64,000 bases of DNA from Idiomarina piscisalsi (GTDB lineage Bacteria; Pseudomonadota; Gammaproteobacteria; Enterobacterales; Alteromonadaceae), in contig NZ_PIQA01000001.1 of NCBI RefSeq assembly GCF_003987095.1, forward strand, positions 62,001 to 126,000, read 5' to 3'. A program made the position numbers and the translations under genes. Shown piece by piece: positions 39,704 to 48,038 of the stretch. The notes beneath the pieces are model-generated. The model ran no database searches and was not told the origin of the DNA. It saw only the letters and a list, made by a program, of their open reading frames with translations. How positions within the stretch are numbered: the stretch's first letter is position 1; each line of letters begins with the position of its first letter.

Positions 39704-41038
39704 TTAATAAAGTGTTCGACGTTTGTCTTTTAAGTTGAACACTGGGTCCACAAAAGAGCGCTGTTGAGCGCTCTTTTTCGTTTCTGTGCTTGCACTCGCT
39801 GTTGCCGGACAACTGCCTGTTTCAATATAGCTGTATGCAGCACCGGTCAGCGGATCTTGCTCGCTTCCCCAATCCGCAATAATTTGGTCCTCAACCTCAC
39901 AGGTAGGAGCCAAGCCGTCGTAATACTGACCCTCGCCCTCAGCGTTCACTGTTTCAAAGTTAATAGCGAAAGTCACTTTGTCACACAATTGTTCAGGCTG
40001 CTGGCCGACAGGTTTACCACAGGTATTTTCACCAATAGTGACAACATTCACGTAAGGTTTTAAAGAGTTAATGATAATTTCCGAAGAAGAGCAGCTGCTG
40101 CCGGTCGTTAAAACATAAACAGTATCTAAGTCGAGCTTCTGCGTGCCGTCGATTAGCTCGAACTGGAGGGTTTCGTTTTTATCGCTGTTTTGCTCATTAA
40201 AGCGATAAGTTAAAAAGGTTTCGCCCAGTACGTTATTGCCTGCCGCCTGGCTGGAGGTTTGGTTGGCGTAACGAATGAGACCACCACCGTTGTAACGCAC
40301 ATCGATAATTAAATGATCAACGCCTTCGTTAGCGAACAAGTCAAAAGCTTCGTTTAAGTCACTGCCCGTACGGTTAATGAAAGAATCGAGGGTAAAGTAA
40401 CCGGCAGTGTCTCCGTTATCGAGCACTGTGGTCTGTGCGCCCATGACAGTGTTGGTTTCAACTTCAACTTTGCTTAGAACATCGGTTTGCTCGGTGCCGT
40501 CAGGCTTTTCCCAGGTAAGTGTTTTACTAATGCCTTCCTCGTTTGGTCCTAGGGCATCATCAAATTCACCGCTGGCAAGTAGTTCAGAAACCGGCACACC
40601 GTCAATGGCAATTAGCTCGTCAGCACGTTCTATGCCCGCTGTATCAGCAGGGGAGTCGTTATAAACAAAGCGAATTTTCACGCGAGTATCGCTTATTTGC
40701 TCCATTGAAAAACCGAAACCGTAGTAGGTGGCGTTAACGTATAGCTGTTCGTATTCCTCTTCCGTTAAAATATAGCTGTACCGGTCTTCAGGAACACGTA
40801 ACTCTTCGAGAACCGCGTAAACATCGTCAAAGGCTTCCGGGTCAATACTGTCCTGTAGTTGATCGGCCCAGAAATAATCCTCTTTCATATAATTGAAAAA
40901 GCGCTGGTTTTGATCTTCGACAGAGCAGGTCACGTAGCCTGAGTCATCGTCACCAATGCTGGAGCTGCTGTCAGAGCCACCACAGGCTGATAATGCCGCT
41001 GCCATGCTCAGTAGCAATAAAGGTTTCTTAAAGGTCAT
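39704..41038 (-). CDS. S41 family peptidase, lipoprotein
   Basis: A 444-residue secreted protease of the tail-specific (C-terminal processing) family. The ATG at 41038 gives a signal peptide ending in the lipobox LSACGG (Cys19), then a low-complexity Gly/Ser/Asp spacer. A PDZ-like region (about 120-210, GFGFSMEQISDTRVKIRFV and AGIERADELIAIDGVPV) is followed by the S41 core with DVRYNGGG and the nucleophile serine region TTGSSCSSSEI. Surface anchoring is likely. The longer in-frame start at 41104 would bury the signal and is rejected. Substrate unknown. Confidence 0.85.
   Translation of the reverse strand: MTFKKPLLLLSMAAALSACGGSDSSSSIGDDDSGYVTCSVEDQNQRFFNYMKEDYFWADQLQDSIDPEAFDDVYAVLEELRVPEDRYSYILTEEEYEQLYVNATYYGFGFSMEQISDTRVKIRFVYNDSPADTAGIERADELIAIDGVPVSELLASGEFDDALGPNEEGISKTLTWEKPDGTEQTDVLSKVEVETNTVMGAQTTVLDNGDTAGYFTLDSFINRTGSDLNEAFDLFANEGVDHLIIDVRYNGGGLIRYANQTSSQAAGNNVLGETFLTYRFNEQNSDKNETLQFELIDGTQKLDLDTVYVLTTGSSCSSSEIIINSLKPYVNVVTIGENTCGKPVGQQPEQLCDKVTFAINFETVNAEGEGQYYDGLAPTCEVEDQIIADWGSEQDPLTGAAYSYIETGSCPATASASTETKKSAQQRSFVDPVFNLKDKRRTLY
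39752..39778 (+). terminator. Probable fadE terminator inside the protease coding end
   Basis: A perfect 11-bp stem (AAAAGAGCGCT with AGCGCTCTTTT), 4-base loop GTTG, and five T residues after the GC part, 68 bases past the fadE stop. It lies within the last 25 codons of the opposing S41 protease gene (codons for KKSAQQRSF). Confidence 0.8.
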
Positions 41039-41188
41039 ACTCCATCTCGCGTGTTGTAAAAATGTTAACTCACAATTTAGCACAGAGAACGAAAAGATGA
41101 ACACCCAGCGTGGCGCTTTTTACTGCATCGTGGCACACTGCCGACACTGACTATTGACCGTTAAACACAGACGGAGAACAACGACGTT

Positions 41189-42193
41189 ATGGCACAAGTC
41201 ATGATAGACATTGAGGGCACCGAACTAACGCCAGAAGACAAGAAGCTGTTGGCACAACCCTCTGTTAATGGACTGATACTGTTTACACGCAATTTTGCGT
41301 CGGTCGAGCAGTTGGTTCGTTTAACTCAGGAAGCTCGTATGGCTGCCGCTAAACCTCTACTTATTGCTGTAGACCACGAAGGCGGGCGTGTGCAGCGTTT
41401 CCGGGATGGCTTCAGCGCTATTCCGGCAATGGGCTCACTGCGTCGCATTGAAAGCGCCGATGAGCGCCATCGTGCGGCACGAGACTTAGGTTGGTTAATG
41501 GCAGCAGAAGTACAGGCTGTCGGCATAGATATTAGCTTTGCGCCGGTGTTAGATGTCGATGATTGCAGCGAAGTGATTGGCGACCGGGCGTTCTCTGATG
41601 TCCCCTCAGAGATTTCTGAGCTCGCCTCTGCGTTTATTGAGGGCATGCATGAAGCCGGTATGGCCTCTACTGGCAAACATTTCCCTGGGCATGGCTCGGT
41701 GCAGGCTGACTCACACATTGCCATTCCAGAAGACGATCGCACACTGGAGCAAATTCGGGCACATGACTTGAAGCCGTTTTTGTCATTAAGCCAAAAGCTT
41801 GATGGCATGATGCCGGCACACGTTATTTACCCGAAAATTGACCCACAGCCAGCTGGCTTTAGTGAGTTTTGGCTACAACAAATACTGCGTAATGAACTGC
41901 AATTTAACGGCACCATTTTCAGTGATGACTTGTCGATGCAGGGCGCGACTGTCGCGGGCGACATGCAGCAAAGGGCGTTAGCCGCATTGAATGCAGGCTG
42001 CGATATGATACTGGTTTGTAATGACAGAGCAGGGGCCTTACAGGTACTTGACGCAGAGCTTCCGGCAACCGAGCCAGAAAGTGCTCAGCGCGTTCAACGT
42101 ATGCTGATGAGCGAATCTGCTGTTGGTCTGGAAGAGTTGAAGCGCACCGAGCGCTGGCAACAAGCACAGCGCTGGCTGTCAGTGGCTAATTAA
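41189..42193 (+). CDS. nagZ: Beta-N-acetylglucosaminidase NagZ
   Basis: Cytoplasmic family 3 glycosidase of peptidoglycan recycling; removes GlcNAc from anhydromuropeptides, whose products influence AmpC induction in other bacteria. The signature KHFPGHG is at 163-169, the acid/base dyad Asp174-His176 lies just after it, and the nucleophile is in FSDDLSM (245-250). 334 residues, usual size. The substrates come from lytic transglycosylases such as MltB and RlpA. The gene converges on queC, and the two stop codons share the same TTAA. Confidence 0.95.
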   Translation: MAQVMIDIEGTELTPEDKKLLAQPSVNGLILFTRNFASVEQLVRLTQEARMAAAKPLLIAVDHEGGRVQRFRDGFSAIPAMGSLRRIESADERHRAARDLGWLMAAEVQAVGIDISFAPVLDVDDCSEVIGDRAFSDVPSEISELASAFIEGMHEAGMASTGKHFPGHGSVQADSHIAIPEDDRTLEQIRAHDLKPFLSLSQKLDGMMPAHVIYPKIDPQPAGFSEFWLQQILRNELQFNGTIFSDDLSMQGATVAGDMQQRALAALNAGCDMILVCNDRAGALQVLDAELPATEPESAQRVQRMLMSESAVGLEELKRTERWQQAQRWLSVAN

Positions 42194-42849
42194 GCTTCGT
42201 AAGGAATGGGGTCTTCAACGCCGTTGGCAGCGAAGGCCTCTAAACGCTCCACACAGGCTCCGCATTTACCACAGGCCTTGTCCCGGCCGTTATAGCACGT
42301 CCAGGTTTGGCTGTAGTCCAGACCCATTTTCAGGCCATCGGCTAAAATGGCGTTTTTATCGACGTCTAAATAAGGCGCATGAACAGCTACCGGTTCGTAA
42401 TTGGCCATTTTACTGACCACATCCATTTGACGCACAAACTCCGGCCGACAGTCCGGGTAAATGGCGTGGTCGCCTGAATGAGCGCCGTAATACACCGCAG
42501 AAGCTTTCTGAGACACCGCATAACCAATGGCTAACGACAACAAAATCATATTGCGGTTAGGTACCACCGTCGACTTCATCGACTCTTCTTCGTAGTGTCC
42601 CTCGGGAATATCAATGTCGTCGGTTAATGAACTGCCGGACAGTAGTTGGTTAATGGTAGTAATGTCGACTACTTTATGCGGAATTCCATGCTGTTTACAG
42701 ACGTTAGCGGCAACTTCTAGCTCTTTCACATGGCGCTGACCGTAGTTAAACGACAGTGCCAGCACCTCATTACCTTCCTGCAATGCTTTGTGCAGCACTG
42801 TAAACGAGTCCATTCCACCTGAATAAATAACAACGACCTTTTGCGACAT
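42190..42849 (-). CDS. queC: 7-cyano-7-deazaguanine synthase QueC
   Basis: ATP-dependent enzyme converting carboxy-deazaguanine to preQ0 in queuosine synthesis. The PP-loop motif YSGGMDSF is at 9-16. The zinc site near the C-terminus is the cysteine set in [19 protein letters not shown]. 219 residues. It is divergent from queE, with 63 bases between starts; I see no preQ1-type riboswitch there. Confidence 0.96.
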   Translation of the reverse strand: MSQKVVVIYSGGMDSFTVLHKALQEGNEVLALSFNYGQRHVKELEVAANVCKQHGIPHKVVDITTINQLLSGSSLTDDIDIPEGHYEEESMKSTVVPNRNMILLSLAIGYAVSQKASAVYYGAHSGDHAIYPDCRPEFVRQMDVVSKMANYEPVAVHAPYLDVDKNAILADGLKMGLDYSQTWTCYNGRDKACGKCGACVERLEAFAANGVEDPIPYEA

Positions 42850-42912
42850 GCTGTAACTCTCCGTATAATCTGCGGTCTATCCACCTTAATAGAAGCCATT
42901 TTAACGAAAGCT

Positions 42913-43584
42913 ATGTCTTATCGCATCAACGAAATTTTCGAGACCCTGCAGGGCGAGGGCACCTTTACTGGTGTGCCATCCATATTTGTGCGCTTGCAAG
43001 GCTGCCCCGTGGGTTGTCCGTGGTGTGACACTCAACACACGTGGGAAACCAACGACAGCGATAAAGTAAGCCCTGACGCGATGATGGCAAAAACCGAAGC
43101 CTCATCGAAATGGACAGAAATGACTGCTGAAGACATAGTCAAACGCTTTGAGCAAGAAGGTTATGCCGCCAAACACGTGGTCATAACCGGCGGCGAGCCC
43201 GCTATGTTCGACTTGCAGCCACTAGGCGAAGCCTTAGAAGCCAAAGGCTACCAGCTGCAAATAGAAACCAGCGGCACCTTCGAGCTAAAAGTGACCGACA
43301 ATACCTGGGTAACCGTGTCACCTAAGTTAGATATGCCGGGCGGCTACCTGGTGCGTCCAGACTGCATGGCGCGCGCTAACGAAATAAAACACCCGATTGC
43401 CATGCAAAAGCACATAGACGCTTTAGATTCACTGCTAAAACGTTGCCCACCCAAAGCCGACGCTATTATTTGCCTACAGCCCATAAGCCAGCGCCCACGG
43501 GCCACCGAGCTTGCTATGCAAACCTGTATTGAGCGCAACTGGCGCTTGTCGGTGCAGATGCATAAATATCTCAATATTGAGTAA
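42913..43584 (+). CDS. queE: 7-carboxy-7-deazaguanine synthase QueE
   Basis: Radical-SAM enzyme contracting the pterin ring to carboxy-deazaguanine. The cluster motif is Cys31, Cys35, Cys38 in LQGCPVGCPWCDT. The opening RINEIFETLQGEGTFTGVPSIFVR is the family start, so the ATG at 42913 is chosen over the upstream in-frame ATG at 42841, which lies inside queC. 223 residues, the long E. coli-like form with TEYIIIV-free insert KVSPDAMMAKTEASSKW. It makes the substrate of QueC. Confidence 0.95.
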   Translation: MSYRINEIFETLQGEGTFTGVPSIFVRLQGCPVGCPWCDTQHTWETNDSDKVSPDAMMAKTEASSKWTEMTAEDIVKRFEQEGYAAKHVVITGGEPAMFDLQPLGEALEAKGYQLQIETSGTFELKVTDNTWVTVSPKLDMPGGYLVRPDCMARANEIKHPIAMQKHIDALDSLLKRCPPKADAIICLQPISQRPRATELAMQTCIERNWRLSVQMHKYLNIE

Positions 43585-43676
43585 GACATTGACTACTCGT
43601 GCTCTGACCCTCTGAAAGTCGATCTATACTTCCTGTCCTAACTCGCCAAGCAAGGCAAATTTTGACAGGAGGTTTT

Positions 43677-43952
43677 ATGAAACGGAAATTCATTTCACGC
43701 AGTCGCGGTCAGGGAATGACCGAATACATCATCATTGTTGCACTTATTGCTGTTGCTGCAATTGGCGTCTACTCACTGTTCGGCAAAGCCATACGTAACC
43801 AAGTTGCTGGCCTGGCTCAGGAGATGACCGGGCAGTCATCTAGTCAACAACTCAACAGAGCCAGACAGTCGTCCCGCCGTGCAGGTACCGTTGCTGACAC
43901 TGATGTAAACCTCGGCAATTATGACGAGGCGACCGAACAGGGCGACAACTAA
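43677..43952 (+). CDS. Type IVb-like pilin (Flp/TadE-type), first gene of Tad operon
   Basis: A 91-residue prepilin. A short basic leader (MKRKFISRSRG) is followed by the type IV cleavage motif G|QGMTEY, with Glu at mature position +5 (Glu16 overall), then a hydrophobic helix (about 17-35). The C-terminal half is hydrophilic, rich in Gln, Ser and Arg, and ends acidic. The ATG at 43677 has a perfect AGGAGG. It could be the major Flp-like subunit, being the first gene with the strongest ribosome binding site; this is inference. A TATACT (43625-43630) may be its -10 box. Confidence 0.8.
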   Translation: MKRKFISRSRGQGMTEYIIIVALIAVAAIGVYSLFGKAIRNQVAGLAQEMTGQSSSQQLNRARQSSRRAGTVADTDVNLGNYDEATEQGDN

Positions 43953-43953
43953 A

Positions 43954-45171
43954 ATGTTGGGCTTTCGAAAGAAGCAAACAGGGCAAACGTTGGTCATGAT
44001 GACCGGCGTTTTGCTCCTGGTCGCAAGTTTACTATTTGCTGTGACAGATATGGGCAAGCATGCACGCCAACAGTTTTATTTGCAAAGTGTTGCTGACAAC
44101 GCTGCATATAGTGCAGCAGTCGCCATGTCGAGGCAGATGAACTTTATGGCTCTTACCAACCGCGCGCTTATAGGCAACCAAGTTGCAATTGCCCAGTGGG
44201 TTGGCTTGGCAAGTTATTTGGCCATGCTGGATCGTACCGCAGAAAATCTTGAAACCATTACCTCGTTTATTCCTTACGTAGCTCAAATAACTCGGGCTAT
44301 ATCGATGATTGTTGAACGCATTGAGGAGAGCTTTGCGGAAGTGGCGCGGTTGCTTGTTATTTTTCAAAAAGCCGTAATTCAAGGAATATCAATTGCGCAA
44401 AGAGCTTTAGATATCGAGTTCTTTTTTGATATGCCATTGCTACTAAATGATGTCGTTTCTCAGCACTCTCAAGAATTGGGTTGGGATGCCTATCAAGGTG
44501 GTGGCTTGGTTCCATTTCCCTATCTTTGGGTTACAAGGTTCGATCGTGAGTCTACCAGTAACTCTGAAGAGTCTGAGTTTTTTGAAGAGTTAACAATAAA
44601 AAGCTTAGACCCATTTAGTAAATCAAGGGGATATAACTGGGTGAGTCTGTTCAGCCATAAAGTTGTTAAACGCGGCGGAACTGAATTGAGCGTTAATAGT
44701 GGCGGAAAATGGGACTGGCATTCTTTAGACTCAGTTTCTTTACATGGTCGTCATTGGCTCTTTGGCGGTTTTAGGGAGCAAATTCCTTTAGGGTGGGGAG
44801 CAAGTGCACAAGATAAAAAACGTACTCAACGCAATGCCTATGGTGGAGCTTTTAGAAGTAACTCCAATTCTTCTAGCCTTGCTTTATCTCAAATGGAATC
44901 ATTTGACGTTACTCAAGGAGCTTTTAACTATACGAAACTTAATCATTTTTGGAGTACGGCGGCTGATTCATTGGTGGTAAGAGTTTCACTGGGCGAACAA
45001 GTTGCTTACGCAAAAGCTAGAACTCATTTTATGCGACCAGAGTCGGTTTTTCCAAGAAATGATCGTTTTATAGAGCTAGGGAATCTCTTTAACGCTTTAT
45101 GGCAGGCTAATTTGGAGCCGTTAAGTATAGAAGATAAATTGTGGTTGGCAGGCAATGAATATATTCAATAA
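43954..45171 (+). CDS. TadG-like pilus-assembly protein
   Basis: A 405-residue protein with one N-terminal hydrophobic helix (about 11-33) and a long periplasmic part. It begins like TadE/TadG proteins (RKKQTGQTLVMMTGVLLL), including ADNAAYSAAVAMSRQMNFMALTNRALIGNQV, the typical TadG-like N-terminal region. The mature +5 position is Met15 rather than Glu, so it probably is not processed as a normal pilin. No von Willebrand domain is recognisable in the rest. Start 43954 lies one base after the pilin stop. It overlaps the next gene by 17 bases. Confidence 0.75.
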   Translation: MLGFRKKQTGQTLVMMTGVLLLVASLLFAVTDMGKHARQQFYLQSVADNAAYSAAVAMSRQMNFMALTNRALIGNQVAIAQWVGLASYLAMLDRTAENLETITSFIPYVAQITRAISMIVERIEESFAEVARLLVIFQKAVIQGISIAQRALDIEFFFDMPLLLNDVVSQHSQELGWDAYQGGGLVPFPYLWVTRFDRESTSNSEESEFFEELTIKSLDPFSKSRGYNWVSLFSHKVVKRGGTELSVNSGGKWDWHSLDSVSLHGRHWLFGGFREQIPLGWGASAQDKKRTQRNAYGGAFRSNSNSSSLALSQMESFDVTQGAFNYTKLNHFWSTAADSLVVRVSLGEQVAYAKARTHFMRPESVFPRNDRFIELGNLFNALWQANLEPLSIEDKLWLAGNEYIQ

Positions 45172-45691
45172 TCAAAGTGGTCAAGGACTCATAGAGTGTC
45201 TTTTAGCACTAACGCTACTTGTGGTAATTACTGTTTCCTTAAGTCGTTTACTAGTACCTGCTATTGATGATCACTCAAACTCATTGAAATTATCGAGACA
45301 AGTCACTTGGGAAAGGCTGAGAAACCCGGAAAAAACACACTTGAGCGGACGTTATCGTTTGAATAGCTATTTCGGTAGGTTAATAGAACCAATAGATCGG
45401 CTAGTACCAGTTAACCTAGAAAGAGACAACTTAAGGGTTACAAACCAGCAAGAAATAAATACTCACCATATGGTTAGGCTAACGGATAGCTGGGAAACAA
45501 AAGAACAAGAGGGGCTAGTTTCGAGACCGTCCGCCCTTGTCGTAAACAACGCTTTAGGACACCCAATAATGCGTACTGTCCAAAATGGTATAGGTTTTAT
45601 TTTCTTGGCTAAAGAACTGAAAGCAGACTCATTAGTCTTTGGTCATATTGATTCAAATGTTGTTCCTGACAATGCACTAATAGAGAGGTAA
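45155..45691 (+). CDS. Type IV pseudopilin-like protein
   Basis: 178 residues. The leader MNIFNNQSG is followed by the cleavage motif G|QGLIEC with Glu14 at mature +5 and a hydrophobic helix to about residue 31. The remaining 145 residues are hydrophilic with no domain I recognise. It overlaps the TadG-like gene by 17 bases and is followed after two bases by the first of the Trp-rich repeat genes. The size suits a TadF-like minor pseudopilin. Confidence 0.72.
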   Translation: MNIFNNQSGQGLIECLLALTLLVVITVSLSRLLVPAIDDHSNSLKLSRQVTWERLRNPEKTHLSGRYRLNSYFGRLIEPIDRLVPVNLERDNLRVTNQQEINTHHMVRLTDSWETKEQEGLVSRPSALVVNNALGHPIMRTVQNGIGFIFLAKELKADSLVFGHIDSNVVPDNALIER

Positions 45692-45693
45692 TC

Positions 45694-46197
45694 ATGGATT
45701 TGCCAGAAGTTTTCAATGACTGGTCCTGGAGTCAACAGTCGATAAGCTCATTGGATAATATTGTTAGCTACCATCTTGAGCAACCATACAGGCCAGATTG
45801 GGAGCTCATTGATAAGGCATATGACTCATGCGTTGGTGGTCGAAATATTATTTGGCTCTGTACGATAAATAATCGTCAATGGCGATTTTATGAAGCAGAT
45901 GATAATCAATGGGTTTTAATTGAAGCAAAGCGAGAGGCAAATGATGTGACTCTCGACGGCCCATTAGTTCCAATATATTTCGAGGAAAAAACCGACAAAA
46001 AGGTTTGGGCTTACTTAGCCTTGGGAACAGTAGATTTTTTGCAACAATCCCTTTTATCCATTTATAACAAAAAAATTGAGTCCTTTGAGTCTATTAATCG
46101 ACGAAAAGATATTTGGCACTTAAAGAGCGGTATGGGAACAGTCACTTTTTCTCAAAAGGGCGACAATGTCATCCTTGTTCATACAGTTCCTAAATAA
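45694..46197 (+). CDS. Trp-rich C-x9-C domain protein, one copy (unknown family)
   Basis: 167 residues, with no signal peptide or membrane segment. It is one unit of a domain found four times in this operon. Conserved elements: FxxWSWSQ near the start, YHLEQPYRPDWE, the cysteine pair Cys46/Cys56 in C-x9-C, WRFYEADDNQWVL, VWAYLALG, ESFESI, and TVTFSQKGDNVILVHTVPK. Trp is unusually frequent. I do not recognise the family. By location it should serve the Tad apparatus, perhaps as a cytoplasmic partner of pseudopilins, but that is inference. An AGAGG ribosome binding site precedes the ATG. Confidence 0.8.
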   Translation: MDLPEVFNDWSWSQQSISSLDNIVSYHLEQPYRPDWELIDKAYDSCVGGRNIIWLCTINNRQWRFYEADDNQWVLIEAKREANDVTLDGPLVPIYFEEKTDKKVWAYLALGTVDFLQQSLLSIYNKKIESFESINRRKDIWHLKSGMGTVTFSQKGDNVILVHTVPK

Positions 46198-46244
46198 ACT
46201 ATCGTTAATAGTGTTCGATTTTCCAGCAAAAATTGGAGAGGTAA

Positions 46245-47309
46245 ATGGATTTACCAGATGTATTTGATGAATGGTCGTGGAGTCAGCAGTCAATTAGTTC
46301 GCTTGAAAATATAGTTGCTTACCACCTTGAAGCACCAGCCGAACCTGTGTGGGAAGACGTTCATGATGAATATCCTGGATGTCTCGGAAATAACACATCT
46401 GTATGGCTGTGCATAGCCGACGGGTTAGAGTTGACACTATATCAGAATGGCGATGGACAATGGGTGTTAGCATCAGTTCCTGTAAAGCAAGAGGAAGCTT
46501 CAATAACTGGACCAATGATGCCCTTTCACTTCGTTGAAAATGATAACGAGCAAGTATGGGGTTATTTCTCTCTACTTAACATGGGGGCTTCTAAAGCTGC
46601 TATGCAACTTGAGCATGCTCAGAGTGTTAAAGCTACCGAATCTATTGAAACTGAAAATGATGTGTGGACGCTGGATAACGAAAAGGGGCGGGTTACATTT
46701 TCCCAGCAGGGTGAGAGCGTGATTATTACTCACAAAGTTTCAAAAGGCGGGGCACCCAGTTCAACGCTAAGCAAATCTGACAATACTAATGAAAGTGAAC
46801 TTCCACCGCTTTTTAATGAGTGGTCATGGAGTATAAAACCGATAAGTTCATTAAATGACTATGTTGTTGGTTATCACTTGGAAGATCCATATGAGCCAGA
46901 TTGGGAGCGAATAGACTTTCAGTATCCACTTTGCCCAGGCGGAAAAACCATGGTTTGGATCTGCGGCATTGGAGAGGCTGATTGGCGGTTTTATGAGGGC
47001 AAAGACGGTCAGTGGATTTTAACCAAGTTAGAAAGTGATGCCCCTGAAGGTATTTTGGAAACGCAACCAATAAAACTTTATTACGATGATTCCGCTGAAG
47101 CAGAAGTATGGGCATATATAGTCTGGGGCGATATGGAGCATACTAAAGATATGCTTCTATTTTTTCATAATCAGGATATTCAGTCATTTGAGTCAGTCGA
47201 GACAAATAATGATATTTGGCACTTTAAAGGAGACTTGGGTCGTCTTACTTTTTCTCAGGAAGGAAAAAGTATTGTGATAGTTCACACGATTCCCAAAAGT
47301 CCTAATTAA
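46245..47309 (+). CDS. Trp-rich C-x9-C domain protein, two tandem copies
   Basis: 354 residues made of two domains of the same kind as its neighbours: copy one at 1-167 (Cys46/Cys56) and copy two at 186-354 (Cys230/Cys240), joined by a polar Ser/Asn/Thr-rich linker (168-185). Copy one is closest to the previous gene near the N-terminus (FDEWSWSQQSISSLENIV). Copy two shares YEPDWE, WRFYEGKDGQWIL, FESVE and GRLTFSQEGK with the others. No signal peptide. It probably arose by gene duplication and fusion. The ribosome binding site is GGAGAGG. Confidence 0.8.
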   Translation: MDLPDVFDEWSWSQQSISSLENIVAYHLEAPAEPVWEDVHDEYPGCLGNNTSVWLCIADGLELTLYQNGDGQWVLASVPVKQEEASITGPMMPFHFVENDNEQVWGYFSLLNMGASKAAMQLEHAQSVKATESIETENDVWTLDNEKGRVTFSQQGESVIITHKVSKGGAPSSTLSKSDNTNESELPPLFNEWSWSIKPISSLNDYVVGYHLEDPYEPDWERIDFQYPLCPGGKTMVWICGIGEADWRFYEGKDGQWILTKLESDAPEGILETQPIKLYYDDSAEAEVWAYIVWGDMEHTKDMLLFFHNQDIQSFESVETNNDIWHFKGDLGRLTFSQEGKSIVIVHTIPKSPN

Positions 47310-47343
47310 AGCGGAACTTAACGAGCAAACTAAGAGGGAACTT

Positions 47344-47850
47344 ATGATTGCTGATATTCCAACAGGGTTTGATCAGTGGCAGTGGACGCAAATGCCGGTA
47401 GCAAATAATACCGGTGCGAAAGCCTACTTTTTACAAAATCCGAAAACACCAGACTGGGAACTTCTTAAAGACTTTTATCCATACTGCGACCGTAATAAGT
47501 TCGATTTTTGGTTATGCCAAATTGAGAATAAAAACTGGACTTTTTTTAAAGGAACAGATGACACATGGGTTCTTAGTAAAATTATTAGTACGGATATCGA
47601 AGGGGCTAAGTTAGTTGGCCCATTTTTCGTGTTGTCGCAGACCGAACAAAATGGCAAGGAAGTTTGGGTTTATGTATCGCACTACAGCTTGGGTGATGTG
47701 CAAAAGATCTTAAAGCTTAAATACAGCCAGAAAATACGTTCTTTTCGCTCCATAGAGATGCCAAATGATCTGTGGGAGTTTAAGGATGGCTTAGGCCGAT
47801 TGGTATTCTCCCAGCAAGGCGAATATGTCGTTATGGTTCATGTGATATGA
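47344..47850 (+). CDS. Trp-rich C-x9-C domain protein, divergent copy
   Basis: 168 residues, the most divergent of the four domain copies. It keeps GFDQWQWTQ, the PDWE motif, the cysteine pair Cys48/Cys58, NWTFFKGTDDTWVL, VWVYVS, RSFRSIE, NDLWEFKDGLGRLVFSQQGEYVVMVH. No signal peptide or membrane segment. The stop codon overlaps the start of a 63-residue pseudopilin gene (ATGA), suggesting the two are made together. Function unknown. Confidence 0.8.
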   Translation: MIADIPTGFDQWQWTQMPVANNTGAKAYFLQNPKTPDWELLKDFYPYCDRNKFDFWLCQIENKNWTFFKGTDDTWVLSKIISTDIEGAKLVGPFFVLSQTEQNGKEVWVYVSHYSLGDVQKILKLKYSQKIRSFRSIEMPNDLWEFKDGLGRLVFSQQGEYVVMVHVI

Positions 47851-48038
47851 CGGCGTATCAACGCGGACAGGCATCGGTTGAATGGATGCTTCTTTCGATA
47901 CTCGTCATGTTAGCGCTGGTTGTTGTAGAGGAAAACTGGTCAGTTCTTGATTATTTAATAGAGACAGGGAATAGAGTCAGGGAGTTTTACGATTTTATCT
48001 GGCGTCATTTAGTGCTCATTCCAGGAGGGGGTTCGTGA
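47847..48038 (+). CDS. Very short type IV pilin-like protein
   Basis: 63 residues. The leader MTAYQRG is followed by G|QASVEW with Glu12 at mature +5 and a hydrophobic helix (about 13-28), then only about 35 hydrophilic residues. The length is that of Flp pilins, but the sequence is closer to TadE-type starts. It overlaps the preceding gene by four bases (ATGA) and the cpaB-like gene by four bases (GTGA). Confidence 0.7.
   Translation: MTAYQRGQASVEWMLLSILVMLALVVVEENWSVLDYLIETGNRVREFYDFIWRHLVLIPGGGS

Noticed and set aside
41326-41808. A 160-codon open frame opposite nagZ
   Set aside because: Fully antisense to the NagZ catalytic region, with Ser/Cys/Arg-rich random composition.
42850-42912. 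A preQ1 riboswitch between queC and queE
   Set aside because: The 63-base gap holds no recognisable preQ1 aptamer pattern; the gap is also shared by two divergent starts.
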